Shown one piece after another: positions 35,372 through 49,021 of a stretch of DNA of 64,000 nucleotides (position 1 is its first letter; every line of letters starts with the position of its first letter). The translations under genes were made by a program, and so were the position numbers. The DNA lies in the NCBI GenBank assembly GCA_934045905.1, contig OW203762.1, forward strand, positions 15,408,345 to 15,472,344. Direction: 5' to 3'. Under the pieces are notes generated by a model. It did no database searches and was not told the origin of the DNA. It saw only the letters and a program-made list of their open reading frames with translations. Source of the DNA: Leuctra nigra (taxonomy: Eukaryota > Arthropoda > Insecta > Plecoptera > Leuctridae).

Positions 35372-36809
35372 CGGCACCCCACCACATATTCATGTATTCA
35401 TGTATGCATGGTAATATTCATGTAGATTATTTCGTGAAATGTTTTCATATGAAATTGAACACACTCAAAAGAAAATATTTGATCGAAAGCGCACTAAAAG
35501 CTCATTGTTTCTCACTTGAAACTTGAACTTGTATTGAATGAAACCCGAGTCCTGTGATGTGGCTCTACTGCGCACGCGCGCGTAATTAACGAGCACATTA
35601 AGCCCTGCTGCTTGATTTAATACGGATTCGGAGGTGAGACCAGCGAAACGAGCCCTCCGTTTATTTATATAATTACAGACTGGTATTAAATGTCACAAAA
35701 CATTTATAAATCATTAATATTAATGTTTTTATGACCTGCTTTCCATGCTTATGCGATCAGCGATAGCAACAAAACAACTCAAACAAACACAATTAATGCT
35801 GTGACGGATGCTATTCATATATTGTGTGAACTTCGAGGACCAGCCGCTAGATGAATAACTCACTGAAATAATGGATATTATCTAATTCGATTGTGTATCG
35901 AATCATATAACATTCTTAAAAAACGATTTTTAATTGTAGAAAACACTTCATTTTCTCTGACACTATCAAGTATTAAGGAAAAAAACTCCGTGTAAAAATG
36001 GCAGACAAGGTCTTTACTCTAAGAAAAACAGCACTGAAAACAATTGATATCAAAATAGAAGCAAGTGACATTTCCAAATATTTAATCTTTCCTTTTAAAT
36101 AAAAATATAATCCACCGAGAAATACTTGAAAAAAGGACTTAGATCATCGTGATTTATATATCCAACGTAGTATTACTCGAATCGCCATCAGATGAATTTT
36201 AACCCAATGTTTTTCGCTGAAGAGTAAGATTTTCAGAAGTGTCGATACTGTCTTGTAATGTTAGGACAAAATTACTAGTGAAGTTTATAACAATCTTATT
36301 ATTTGGATCATTTTGGTATTCGTGATTTTGATCCTCTGTCACAAGGAGTGACTTTCCTTGCTTTTCATAGAATTGTTACACGGAAAAACGTTAGTTTAGG
36401 AAAAATCTCATTTTCTCTCGCACCAACATTTCTTCGCTTTTCAATATTGCCATGTCGACATTTTCCCAATAAAATATAAAACGTCACGAAATTTTCTTGT
36501 GACTTGTTTTTCTTTTAGCGACCATTTTTCCCCAGGTTTTCACGCAGCTCGTAAATCTAGCGCACATGCAGTGTATAACCTTAGAGTTTCGCTTCGACAC
36601 TGGAAAATGCTGATAAGGGTTCGACTTGGCAACATGGGACAGGACGTGGGATTTGTAAAGCTAGACCTCGACAACTTGCAACTTGCGCAAGTTGTTCTTT
36701 TAACACTGGTTAGAGCGTCTTGTGGGATCATGTAACCTAAATGTATAATATTAGTAAACAAGGCAACTTATAACTTGGTGTTGCGCCATATTTTGTTCAT
36801 TTAGTTTTG
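35372..36809. other. Unique stretch
   Basis: 35,540-35,690 is GC-richer and contains GCGCACGCGCGCG, TAATTAAC and TTTATTTATAT strings. It may be a regulatory element. No gene recognised; 36,499-36,735 is open but lacks an ATG start and a known product. Confidence 0.35.
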
Positions 36810-36812
36810 TTA

Positions 36813-36967
36813 GGACCGGTATTACCAAAGTTAATCTGAGCCGGATTAACTAAATATTGGACTAAATTGGCGGCACAGTCAATCAGATACCACGAAATGA
36901 TTGAAACAGTTGAATTTAGTCCAAAAGTTAGTTAATCCAGCAAATTTAACTTTGGTAATTCAGGGGC
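36813..36967. mobile_element. Harbinger-like MITE with TTA target duplication
   Basis: Left end GGACCGGTATTACCAAAGTT and right end, reverse complemented, GCCCCTGAATTACCAAAGTT. The arms continue with GGATTAACTAA and TTAGTTAATCC and with TTGGACTAAA and TTTAGTCCAA. TTA borders both sides (36,810-36,812 and 36,968-36,970), the size expected for PIF/Harbinger. It ends only one base before copy C of the GAGCGAGC...CTAG family. Confidence 0.8.
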
Positions 36968-36971
36968 TTAA

Positions 36972-37879
36972 TTGAGCGAGCGTAGCGAGCGTCACCACGG
37001 TACTCTTATGGCACTTTCTCTGTGTGTTTTTTTGTTTTTTTTGTGTTTTTTTTGACCGCACAGCCCAGGTTAAACCGCAAATTCAATCGATCTGAAACTT
37101 TGCACATATGCTAACGTAATCTATGCGGTCCCTGGGATCGTTTTTGAACGGGCTCCTGTGATTGGTTCAAGTTTTTAAAAAAATATCTTTCGATTGGTTG
37201 CTCTGCTCAATTTGAAATTTAGCAAAGTCATTGCAACCAACATTTTACCCAATCATAAAAAGTTTCAGCAAAATTCTCCCATTGGTTTAAATTTGAAACC
37301 ATTTTTCCTGTGATTTTTGAAATTAAAACTAGAACCGATTGACCGACCAACTAAAAACTTTGCATGGTCATTGGTACCAACATTTAAGATATTTTTGCCA
37401 ATTTCCAGTCTAATCTGTCGTTATTTTCAAAAGTTTTTGTAATTCTAGGGACATTTTGCGTGTTGGCTGTCAAATTCACGGCGACTTCGAATCTTCAGTT
37501 CAAGGCAAGGTAGTTAGAGCAGAAAGTTTCAAACGAAATGAAACTAATAATGACCGTTCAACAGATTGATCTGATATTGTGTACACACTAATATCATATC
37601 ATATGAGTGGTCCCAGGTATATTTTTTGAACGAGATCCTGTGATTTTTGAAAATGAACATGGAACCGTTCAATCATAAAGGTTTAATCGATCAACTTAAA
37701 ACTTAGCAAGGTTATTGGGACCAATATTTTTGGAGATTTTGGAGATATTTATATAAGTCTGTGGCGAAATTTAAGAATTATTGGCTTTTAATGCCATTAT
37801 CGATTGACATAATTTCGGTTCGAGGTGTTGCGTGTATCCGTGCTCGCTCATCAACGCGTCACACAGAGCGTTTTCCTAG
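36972..37879 (+). mobile_element. GAGCGAGC...CTAG element, copy C (908 bp)
   Basis: Starts TTGAGCGAGCGTAGCGAGCG plus TCACCACGGTACTC like copy B, followed by a T/G tract and CAATCGATCTGAAACTTTGC. Two AAAACTT(T/A)GCA(T/A)GG modules lie at about 37,356 and 37,690. The end is ACAGAGCGTTTTCCTAG, then T. Non-coding. It shares a stretch near 37,440-37,520 (ACATTTTGCGTGTTGGCTGT) with copy B. Confidence 0.8.
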
Positions 37880-40800
37880 TAACTGAAAATACAGACCTTC
37901 TTCTTCCAGACGCAAATTCAAGTCTTGAAATACCTTTAGACACCTGGTTTACCCACTTCTTCAAGTAAAACGCTGCTTTTAAATCCATAATATTATGCAA
38001 TTTTTGATATTCGTTTATCGTTTATCGTGTTTACTTATTGATCATTGCTGTGGATATACTTTAAAATTCTGTCCGGTCGTGTATTGAAATTCATTTTTAT
38101 TTTTTATAGATCAATGAATGGTACTCTATTTTGGTTTAGAATTAGCCAATTCTTGCAGTTTAAATAATGCATCAGAAAAACTGAGAAAATACAATTATAG
38201 TATAAATACAGAAGAGCTTCAAAAATCTTTTGAACTTAATTGGAATTGGACCAATCAGGTTACAGTAAAAATAGGGATAGTTTTACCGCATTTTTTACAT
38301 TTTAGAATTGGAACATGTTAGGTTTGAAATACGTTCCATTTTATCAAAACGTTCCATTAAGGTCACCGCCTACTAGATCAAGGAGAAGGCCGCATTTGGC
38401 GCGTAGGTTTGAAACTAGTGGCGTTCTACTGAACTGTAATTCTTCTGTGGCACGCAATTGCGTCTGGCGGGCTAATATTTTCCCCCACTTTCTTGGCGTG
38501 CAGAAGCACCGCTAAATAACTACGCTTGCTAAACGATTCCAATAATAGACTTCATAGCTGCAATTACTTCAGTCTCAATTTTACATTAAAAACTATAGTA
38601 ACTTCTAATAGGTAGTATAGTTCCTTTGAAGTCTATAGTCAAAACCTCAGATTATAACAATAATAAAGAGCAATTACAGTAGAATTTAAACAATGATCTA
38701 CATCGGAATATAAACTATGTTATTATTAAGCAATCTAACTAGGCATTAATTATTACTTGGGCTGCATTGAGCTATCATGGTTTCACAGATGTTATTAATG
38801 AGCTTCAAGAAGGCATTTAAAAGTATTTTAATAGTTTATTTTACATTATATTTTATTTTGAAGGTCTTAGCGTACTTAATTGTTCTTTATTGCCTTACTG
38901 ATGACGTGGTTGGTAAATTTTATAATAATAAATTTAAATATTTACAAAAGATACTGTGTAACCCCCAAAATAGTATGAAGTACAGTTTCTCTTATCTTTT
39001 ACAATGCTCAACATTATTTTCTACTAATTATTTCTCTTGCCGACCTCTTGGAAATTGTAGCTCGATTGTCAAGGGGCAGTGAATGAGACACCCGAGCGTG
39101 AAACATCCGATCGGGCTGCCTTTAAAGGCACACGCAAACTCAAATGGAAGAGCGGTAAATCCACACGGGTTATTCAAATGCGTGAACTTAGCAGTGTTAT
39201 AGCAGTGTATAAATTCAAACTTAATAGTATGATGTCATATAATTCAACATGTTCTACTTTGTTGCAATCATTTTCCTAGTTCGTATGAAGAACATGCAAA
39301 ACTAGGAGAAAACTAAAATAAAGATGTTGAAATAAATAATCATGGTCTGCTTTGAATAGGTGTACTACCTATAAAAAGTTAATGTACGAAATGTAACATT
39401 CTTATGCAATAAAAGATAGAGTTTTAAAATGAGAGCACTTTTATCGTCCGCAAAATAAAAAATGTCCTTACTCTGTTTACATTGTCTTTTAAGCTCTAAC
39501 TTTTGTCACTCGAAAAAGTTTCGTTTAAGCTTCATAAAAAAACTGTCGTCTTTTCTCTTTCTTCACTCCGCAGAAAACAACTTTTGATAAATTCCCCCTC
39601 ATGTTTGCTTACGTAATTCTGTAGCTTTCTACAAAAATCGTTTAGGACCACTCTAAGTATTCAGATAATCACTTCGGATGTATTATTGAAAGTGAATTGC
39701 TGTTTATTTAATGGTAGCGATTTGTTTCAGAGGTCTATTCTTAAATCAATAGGACCGACTCGAGTGCTTGCCAATAACGCTCCCCCAATTATTCACCGTT
39801 TAGAAACCATTTCCAAAATAGACACACACGAATAACAACAGAGTTTTAAAGTGAAACACAATAAAACAGTGAATAAATTCACTAATGGGGAGTAATGAGG
39901 GTCAATGGAGCGTTAAATGTGTTGTGATTGGGTTAAGTGGCGCTCCGTGTGGCTGGTTAATGTGAACACTAAGAGGTGCACTATGTTGCAACAGCGCAAA
40001 GTCACGCAGTTCGAGATTCTACCGCCACGTGGCGCTGCGATCGGGATTTAATCGAAATACCGTGATTGTTTTGTGACCGCGAGGTTTCGAGTTATTTGAC
40101 GACAGTTCTATTCACATTCTACGTTGCCTTGATCTAATTGGTGAGGATGATTGTGTGCCAATACTTATACAAAATAGAACTATTCATAGATATCTGATGT
40201 TGCTTTGAATTTAATACGTGCTACAAATACTACAAACTAGACTAAGATATTTTATCATGAAAATGTGTTCGAAGTCGAATAAATTCGAATAAAATCAGGA
40301 TGCCCGATGGGATAAATATTAGACTTCAATGAATCGACGTTCTGACTCCAGTGGGAGTTTTTCAGCTTTCAGTATATTCTTTTGTTGTATATTAACATGG
40401 AACAAAGAAAATAATTAAATTTTATTTCCTGTGTAGTTGAAACAGATGTCAGCTCATAACTTATCAATATCGGTAAATCGAATGCATTTTACATGCATAG
40501 ATGCCAATTAGGGTTTCAAAAACACAATATATTGAAGGCACGTTCCATATCACCAAGATGGTCACAAATTGATTCATGCAAACTATGAATTTCAATGACA
40601 AATTGCTTGTGAACCATAAAACTGCAGAGTTTTTACCACTAATAAAAATAAATTACAATAGCATACGAAATAATAATATTGAAATGAAATTGAAAAGATA
40701 TTCTGAGTTGGCTTCATTCCCAACTATACCTAAGAAATGTCTTCTATTCAGTCTTGTCAATTATATATTTGCATCTACTTCCTTTCATAGATTCGAGTTC

Positions 40801-41849
40801 AAGTAAATAGCAACACATTTATGAAAAATTGCAACTAGAAATGCGTACATTTCCTTGATAGAAAGCAGCTGATGGCCCTGGAATACAAAGAATAGAAAGA
40901 GTTTGGTTTTGAGAAACCATTAATATTATCTTCACGTTCCCCATGTAACACTCTTGAGCTGTACTCAAAACCTCACACTTTTCTACGAGTATATCCTGGG
41001 AAGAAATGTCCCCTCCCCCTCTCTCCCACTTTTATGACGATACGTCACAGTTCCATGATACTTCAGAAGAAACGATGGGAAATATCAGTCGCGTCCAATC
41101 GAAACAGGTCAGATGCACAAAACATATCTTTGACAATGACTAATCTCACATCCAGTCTTTTCCTTCATTTCTATCACAAGGGATGAAGAGAAGAATAATA
41201 CACACAAAAAGTTAAATTTCTTTGCAAATGCTTGAGTTCTTACAACTTTTAATTTGTCAAAAGATATTTTAAAGAACTAGCTTGATTGGCAGAGCTTTAA
41301 TTATTTTACTATTTCAAATACACACAGTTCATCACGAAATTAATATATGTACCAAGAAATTGAGCAAATTTTGGGATTTTCTTTATCCCGTATACTTGGT
41401 AAAAAGAATAGATAACGAGTAAAAGATAATTTTTTCATCATTTTGATGCATTGAATTTGTTTTATGAGAATAATACTAAGCTATTGCGAGTAAACTTGAA
41501 GTTGCAGCTATAATGCAAGAGATTGAATGTGTTCTAAAATGATTAAATTAATTTTTATTCTGTTTTCATGTCTGCCCTTCCCAGAGAACTTGCATAAAAT
41601 TATTAATTCATCAACTTCTTCAGGGGCGTTAAATGTTCAAAGTAAGAAAACATCTAAATATTAACGCCCATTGAGCAACTCCATCTACCCAACCCATTCG
41701 TAGTAGCAATTTATTATGAGATTTAATCACTACTTTTCTTCCCATCTTGAAAAAAACGCCCCCTAGTACAGGAGGCGGGAGATACCGTTTGACTGGCATT
41801 TATATTTCATGGTTACAGCTTCATTAGCTTGCGAGTTGAGTGACGGACA
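37880..41849. other. Unique A+T-rich stretch
   Basis: No gene recognised. An ATG frame of 101 codons (38,777-39,082) is rich in hydrophobic residues and of A+T-driven composition; no domain seen. A perfect GCCACGTGGC palindrome with a CACGTG E-box lies at 40,024-40,033 inside a GC-richer patch (39,930-40,100). Confidence 0.35.
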
Positions 41850-41903
41850 GGGGGGGGGGGGTGATGGCCGTGATAACACGTGACATGGGGGGGGGGGGGG
41901 GGG
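41850..41903. repeat. Two G homopolymers (G12 and G17)
   Basis: G12 at 41,850-41,861 and G17 at 41,887-41,903, separated by 25 bases. They may form G-quadruplexes and are prone to sequencing error. Confidence 0.85.
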
Positions 41904-43479
41904 TAAACACCTGGCGCCCAAACAGCGGATCAAAGAGTTAACGTTTTTATTAGCGCTCTCGATCTATGAATAGAGCGCGGCAACAAGTTCGAATCCAATC
42001 AATCGATTTGTGGAAGTAAATAGATGTTTGTTTTTGTTGTGATGTTTTTTAGTGATTTTGTTTGATGGACATGTCGACGGATGAAAAGATATTGATTTTT
42101 AAAATGAAATAAATTAATGTATTCATTTTTGTGGCAATCCATTACTGAATGATAAGTAAATATTTGATGCAGATAATACATTAAAAAGTAATTATTTACA
42201 AAATGAATTAATTTGAGAAATACATTATTGTCAGAACTAGATTGACAAGTTTTATCTGATTTATTCAGACGTTGTTGGACATTTTTCAGACAACGCAAGG
42301 AAATGTAAGTGTGGTTTTGTAAAGAATGGAGTGCTCGTGTAGACAGTTATTGATATTGACGATTTTACAAAAGGTTCATCAAAAGCTCATCAGGAATTCA
42401 GCATGAAACAATGTGTGGTTACGAGTTTCCAGAAATCAGTGTATAAAATATTGTTTTCGGGACTCACGTAGCTGCATAGTGCTATTTACTCGAAAACTTT
42501 GAGGACTTGTTTCGAAAGTTACAGGAAATTCCTTCGTAAATCTCAAAGTTGTTATTATGAAAGCTCGAAATCTAACTCAACAAATCTCTCAATTGGAACT
42601 CCGTAAGACTTTTGTTGCTCTCTGTTTTCAAGACTAGGTACAATGTGAACACTTGGAGGGTGAGGGGGAGGGGGTGTCTCATCGTGTTATGAATTAATTC
42701 AACCCCTCGTTGAATGCTCCCCCCTCCCCACCCCTCACTCGTATCAGTGAGGAACACGATGTTTCTTCCAACAGAATGCTCTTATTTTAGGGGAGATGTT
42801 CCCAAGGGTACAATTCCAATTAGAATTGTTTGCGTCAGAAATAACAACATTAAGCTTAAGATAAGACACTATTTACAAACAGCTCTTACAGTTCCTACAT
42901 GCTCCATCAAACTAGATTTTAATAACATCATTTCATACTTTTTATTCAAATCCTTGTTTGCTACTTCATATGATGTAACGTGTATGTTATTACCAGCTCA
43001 TGATATAAAAGTTCTATTCTTACCTCCAGCTCTTCGTGGAATTATATAGATACTTAGCTGCGTTCTATCTATGTGGTTTAATCCTATCTTTTCCATCTTC
43101 AAATAACACGTCATTTTATTATATCGACTAATACCTACAAGATTTTATTATAAGTCTTCTGGGATAACCTACATTCTAAAGTTGCTATTATGAAAATTAT
43201 GTTTACTTGTTATTTGTGTGAAACATTTTCTCTGGCATGAATGTAAACTTGAAGTACTTTTCAGCCACCAATGAGCCAGTCAAAGTGTTTTCATGCAGAA
43301 ACTGTCAGATAAGAATGTAGTTAGTATAAAAAATAGTGAGTAACAATAGGTATATTTCCTATAAGCCCCATTAACTTTAACAACCTTTTTTGTAGAACAT
43401 AGTGCCGTTCCTTCACGATACAAGGAAATATTACACTCGAAGTTTTTCGAGGATCAAAAGGTGATCTTCCACTTGGTTA
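41904..43479. other. Unique stretch
   Basis: Around 42,655-42,735 a G-rich run is followed by a C-rich run that could pair with it. A 111-codon ATG frame (42,714-43,049) begins in that C-rich run and has no recognised domain. Confidence 0.35.
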
Positions 43480-43870
43480 CGTCCTGCTCAAGTGTTGCTT
43501 GTTCGTGTAATAATCGTCTGACCTCTTTCAAGTGACTGCATTCGCCGTTGCATGCAGCGCTGATAATTACATTGCATTATCAGAGACGCCGGCGCCTTGC
43601 TTGGATACTTTCAATAGATGCATTTTTAATTGAAATTAATTGATGGATAATTATTGAATGGTTAGCTACGTTTCCTTTAGCATGATGGAAATTAATTATT
43701 TTGTCGGTTACAAAGGGTGATAATAAGTTATGCAGTTAATGGATTTCAATAACTCGTCAAGGAATGTTCTGAACTAATTAATGAGTATGCAACTAATTAG
43801 TGTATGGACTAATTACACTGCCCTATATATAATAATAGCTCATATTAAAAACAAATTAACTATACGTATG
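43480..43870. promoter_or_regulatory. Homeodomain-site-rich block, candidate enhancer
   Basis: A GC-richer core (GCATGCAGCG, CGCCGGCGCC) is followed by many TAAT/ATTA cores, including TTAATTGAAATTAATTGATG, AATTAATTATT and ACTAATTAATGAG. Such density is typical of developmental enhancers but also arises in A+T-rich DNA, so this is a weak inference. Confidence 0.25.
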
Positions 43871-46800
43871 GACTAGTATTAATACCTTCAAGTTTACTTT
43901 AGATGTCCTTGAAGTTCTGTCATAGATGCAATCTATGACGAAATGTATGAGATATTATCTCCAGAACTTAAGTTTTCGTTAACTTTCATAAAGCTCAATA
44001 AAATAGTTATTTGATCGGAATGAGCGTTTAATTAGTTGTAATATTCTCTGTTAAGAGCACATTTTATAGTTTTCATTTCATAATTTCATAATTATATTAG
44101 TTTAATTTTACAGTCTTGATACGGACTTGAATAGAAGTTCAAATTCATTGAGAAAGTTAGTTAAGAAATTGATTAGTTAAGAAATAAAACCATTTTCCAA
44201 TCGACTTTTTCTTCTCTATTGTGAAAGCATTTGTATTCGTCTATCCAGATTCAACAATCAGTCACCACCTAAATCACCTCATGAAAATGACTGATATCAT
44301 ATTGTCTAATCATATCAGCAGGGGTAAAACATTCTCCTCTATTGTGACATCACAGTGGGGTGGCTCAAAGTTGTCCGTGTCATGGAATAAATATCCCTCG
44401 GAACCCGCAGCAACAGTCGGACGTGACATATTATAAACAGATGTCGTAGGTGAACCTCAGTTGGCGTGCAGCGGGTTTTAGGGGTGCAAACCACATATTT
44501 ACATAGATAACGTCATAATATGAAACCCTCGATTTCATTGTGCAAGGGGTGAATTACTGTTCGTTGCTTGTTATGTTTCACGAAGTAACAGTTTCAAATG
44601 TCGTGATTTCAGATGGAATGATTCAGTTTTCATGACAAGAACACAAATATAATCGTAACAAAAGTTGCTGATTTGATCTAACGGGTCATTATCTTTGGTC
44701 TGCGAGTAATAATTGTACAGAACTCGTCGGTTTTATTAACATGGCTTGTTTTTACAGTCCCCCGGTTTTGTGATGATTGAGTGGGGGGTGGATTTGATTA
44801 GATCTCGTGCCGGGGCCTGAGTTCGAGTCTTTGAAAGAGATGCGGCACAGAAACACTGCAGAAGGGAAATCGGGAAATAATAAAACATTGCAAATATTAC
44901 TAAAGTGAGAGCAGTTTTACGATATCAAAATATTTATTAACTCGACTTTTACTCTATCTCGTTGTCGAAAATTGTCTTATTCAACAGATATTCGAGGAAA
45001 ATGTTTTTGTCTGATCTTATATAAACTTCCAGAAATGAAGAACATATTGTAAAATGCTGTACATTGTATGTTAGTATGCTTGAGAACAACCAAACTTAAT
45101 TCAATTATCAGAATGTATTATTGAATCCATTGTCATTATCACGTTTGACGCAAAAATGTTAATACTACAAGATAAATATTAATCTACTTACTACTTTTGC
45201 TTAGAATAAATAGTAGTGTCAAACTTTTAGCTTCTTTTGTTTTATATCTAATTCGAGTCTAGGTTATGCTACGATATTAATTCGTCTTGGTGGATTTTTA
45301 CAAATTCACAAGTGAACTGATATCGATAAGCTCTGACTGGTTAAAGCAGAGAAGGAAACAAGAAATTTTAATATTGGTATACATTTGATTTTTCTAGTGG
45401 AACCAATACAATCACAATAAATAATATTCAATATAATAATTCCTTGCTCAGTCCCACCTGGGAATTAATATATCTTTGACAAGCTACGTTGAAATAATAA
45501 TGAATTATTTACTACTCTGGAGAATTGAACTGATGGTTTTGCCATTGCAATTAACATGTACTTAACCTTAATTATCACCTGTTTAAATATATTCAAATTC
45601 ATCATCCGAGTATAGTCATCAATTCCCAGTGTTCATCTGAATAGGGTTTCTGCAAGACATATTTTGAATAATGCATGCAGGTGACAGTGTCTGGAGATAT
45701 GTAATTATGCGTGGTAAGTTCAGGGCGAAGTGGAGTTGAAAAGTGTTTCGACAATTGCAGTGTCTTCTTCAATTGCATGCGGCAAAACAACCAAGAAGTG
45801 AATAGTTGATGAAAAGTGGGGATGAAAAGCAAACTCGAGAGCGCAATTCTTGTTAAAAGTTGTCGAACTAAAAAATGATCAAGACTGGTAATTGCTCTTG
45901 AATGTGAAAATAAAACAAGAAACTATGATATTCTGTCAACGATAAAAACATAGATGTCTGATTGTCTATTAAAGTGTACGTCTCGTATTATTGTATTTTA
46001 CAATGCGACAAGTACAAATCTGTGTATACAAAATATTGTATCATCAGTGATGGAGCAAGATGGCTCAGGGAAATCTCTCTGAACTGTTACTCCGAAGTTC
46101 AAAGTTAAATTCACGCGTCCGACCTTCATGACTGAGTTAATTTCCTCGGTCGAGAGACAAATACTGAGAAAATTCCATGAATAGGCTACAATCGTCTACT
46201 TCCCACCGTCTATCTTTGACCTGATATTCATATCATCACTATTTATTATTTATAATCATTAATCAGTCACAATTAAAACAGTTACAGAACAGTGCGACGT
46301 TAAACAGAACCTACTTACAATCACAAGTAAAAACCTACAACATAGTTCTCAGAAAGTGTTGTGTATCTATGCCTTAGTAAATTTTATTTAGATGCATCTC
46401 AAACGTACTTTCTAAACTCGAAGAAAAGCACTATGCATTTTCATACAACCTACACAGTTTATTTGTATCCACCAAAATAAAATCAATAAAACCACTATTA
46501 GATTTTACGTTATACAGACAGTAAGCTCGTCTTACTTTCCAACTTGTACTCAGCAAATGCATTATTGTGTGTGGAAAACGTATTGATATAACATAAAAAA
46601 CATACAAAACGAAGCATCGACCTCAATTTAATTCAATTATTAATATCGAGAACCTTTGTATCCCTTTACTTCCATTACACCAAGAAATGGGACGCCTAAG
46701 ATCTTACGTAAACAGAAACCATTTTGTTACGCAATCGAACTGCAAAGAAGTTATTCTAGAACCGAACAAAACATTTTGATTCTATTTGAAGTTATGAACG

Positions 46801-48854
46801 AAGCATTCCTGCAAGCTTCTTCTCATTCTTCTTCCCTCATCAATCATGATTTGTCTAGTCGCTTTGACGCTGATTGAGCTAGTGTTTATACAGGAATCGA
46901 TATCAGAGTCGAGAAGAAAATATCAATTTGAGAAATCAACCCTATTAGGTGCAATCGATTACGTCAGTAGAAGACCAATCATATGAGATGAAGATGGGTT
47001 CTATCGGACATTGATAGACTAGTCTCTATTTTCTTTGATCGATTTTATTATGTGGAAATATTGCTCATATTGTTGTTCTGACAAGACTTTAATGAATATG
47101 GTTTTCAAAATCATTACTGGATTTTACTAGTATGTATTTCTATAGTATTATGAATACATCGTTTCTTGTAATGACTCCACCTGTTATTACCATGTACAAT
47201 ACCGATTATGTAAATTATTGATGGTATCGTGTATTGTACATTTTTTATAAATTTGCGTTTGTTCCTTTTTACATATTTTCACTCATTTGTTCCATTTCCT
47301 TCAAAAGTATCCAACCCATTTGTATACTAAATTTAAATGTAGGTTCAAACATGGGAGCTTTTAATGTGAAACCTCTAAAAAGATTGAGCCAGTGAAGGGT
47401 GATTTTATGACATTAAAATGATATGGGATAAAATAATTTAAACATTTAAATCAGACAAAATGCCTTTCCAGAATTCTAAAACACTATACATTATAAATAG
47501 GTAATGTCGATCGCTGCTACAAGCGAAGAATAACCGATGGAAGTTATTTTACATCAGAGCTCGACCAACTATTTAATACATGGGTAGTTAATATTTCATT
47601 GAATACTTGTCTCTGGGGATGCCTCAGAATTATCGTTCAATTACCAGAAGATGGACTGAACTATTATTCACAAGTTCACATTCTTAAACTAAAGTAGGAT
47701 TCATTTTATACTTTACTAATTATAAAAGTAATAATTGGTTCTGAACGTCTACAAAAATCTTACAAAGTAAAATCATATAGAATCTTAATGAGAGCATCAA
47801 CTCCCATTAATTATTCGTAGCCTCTTCGTTCAATACCAAGTTAATTGCTGAATGGTTCTAGGTACTTGAAGTAATTACAACAATTGCTTCCAACTCGTCG
47901 CTTTTCTTGAAAACCAATTTGACTCCTGTGTACTCTGGATGTGCATTTGACATTACTATTAGTTCCATAGCAATCTTCATTATACACTTCAATTTGTGCC
48001 TATAATTACTTCTTTCGACTTGAGCGTCTCAGAATTATAATGTTTTCAAGCTCAAGCCATATGAAGTCGTCTGGCTTAAGATCAAAGATAAGTTTAATAA
48101 ATAGTTGGACAGTTGTAAATTACAATCACTAGGGAATTGTCGAACATATAATTGTAGTTGGAAGATAACTAGAAAACTCCTTGATATACATTACTTATTC
48201 AACTCATTCTGTATTCTCTGTAAGAAACATAGACTGAATAAAGCATTCAAACAGATCGAGCTATGTGGTAATTACAAACAAACGACGATACTTTTTATTA
48301 AGAACTTCCATTCAGGTCTGAGCACTATCATGTATTAAGTATAATGATTTTAATGACAAGTAATAAAAGGATGCTGTAAATTGATCAATTACTATTAAGT
48401 AATATATAGTAAAACTTTAAAGTAAAACTTTAAACTTTAAAGTTAGATATTGTGCCAATCATGTCTCGAGAACAATTTACTTACATGGAAAACATTTCTT
48501 ATACTTATATTTTTCTTATACATTCGTGACATATTCGCGTTTGACAGAAAATCTTGTCTTTAGTTTAGGTCTTGGTCAGAACATTGAAATGTAATTCCAT
48601 ACAAACAATCAAATCTGTACCTCAGATGTAGAATGGCAGAAGTCCATTTCTTGATTTTGCAGTGCACACTTTTGGAATTATGAAATCAAGCTATAGCAAT
48701 TGCCATTTGACTGATGTCAAGATACAGTCATGTTGAAGTATTCTCTTACAATGACTCTTGTCACTAAGTCAAATATAATTGGATGATCCCTGAATTACTG
48801 GTTTATGAGCTCACCTCAAGAACAACAGAAATAGACTTCCGCCCTTCTACCCCT
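43871..48854. other. Unique A+T-rich stretch
   Basis: No gene, transposon or array recognised. GAGTTCGAGTC at 44,821 resembles a pol III B box but has no partner A box. All open frames are short. Confidence 0.35.
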
Positions 48855-49021
48855 GGACCTTACCTTATATGGCCAAATTTCAGTAACACCGTGTTACGGT
48901 AGCACGATCGGGCTAGTTGCCATGGCGACAATGTTAATTCTTATGGATAAAACTTATAAAACAAAAGTTGTGCTGCAGTAACACGGTGCTACTGAAATAT
49001 GGCGATATTACGTAAGGGTCC
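48855..49021. mobile_element. Foldback MITE
   Basis: Inverted arms of about 50 bases. Left: GGACCTTACCTTATATGGCC, then AAATTTCAGTAACACCGTGT. Right, reverse complemented: GGACCCTTACGTAATATCGCC, then ATATTTCAGTAGCACCGTGT. The loop between is about 65 bases. The GGACC terminus is shared with the MITE at 36,813. No clear target duplication seen. Non-coding. Confidence 0.75.

Noticed and set aside
34561..35414. Long open frames (146-201 codons) over the 24-bp repeat as protein genes
   Set aside because: They exist in several frames on both strands only because the repeat unit is 24 bp without stops. There is no non-repetitive coding flank.
38777..39082. 101-codon ATG frame
   Set aside because: A+T-driven hydrophobic composition, no recognisable domain, and a length reachable by chance in 64 kb over six frames.
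42714..43049. 111-codon ATG frame
   Set aside because: It starts within a C-rich run and shows no domain, splice or conservation signal.
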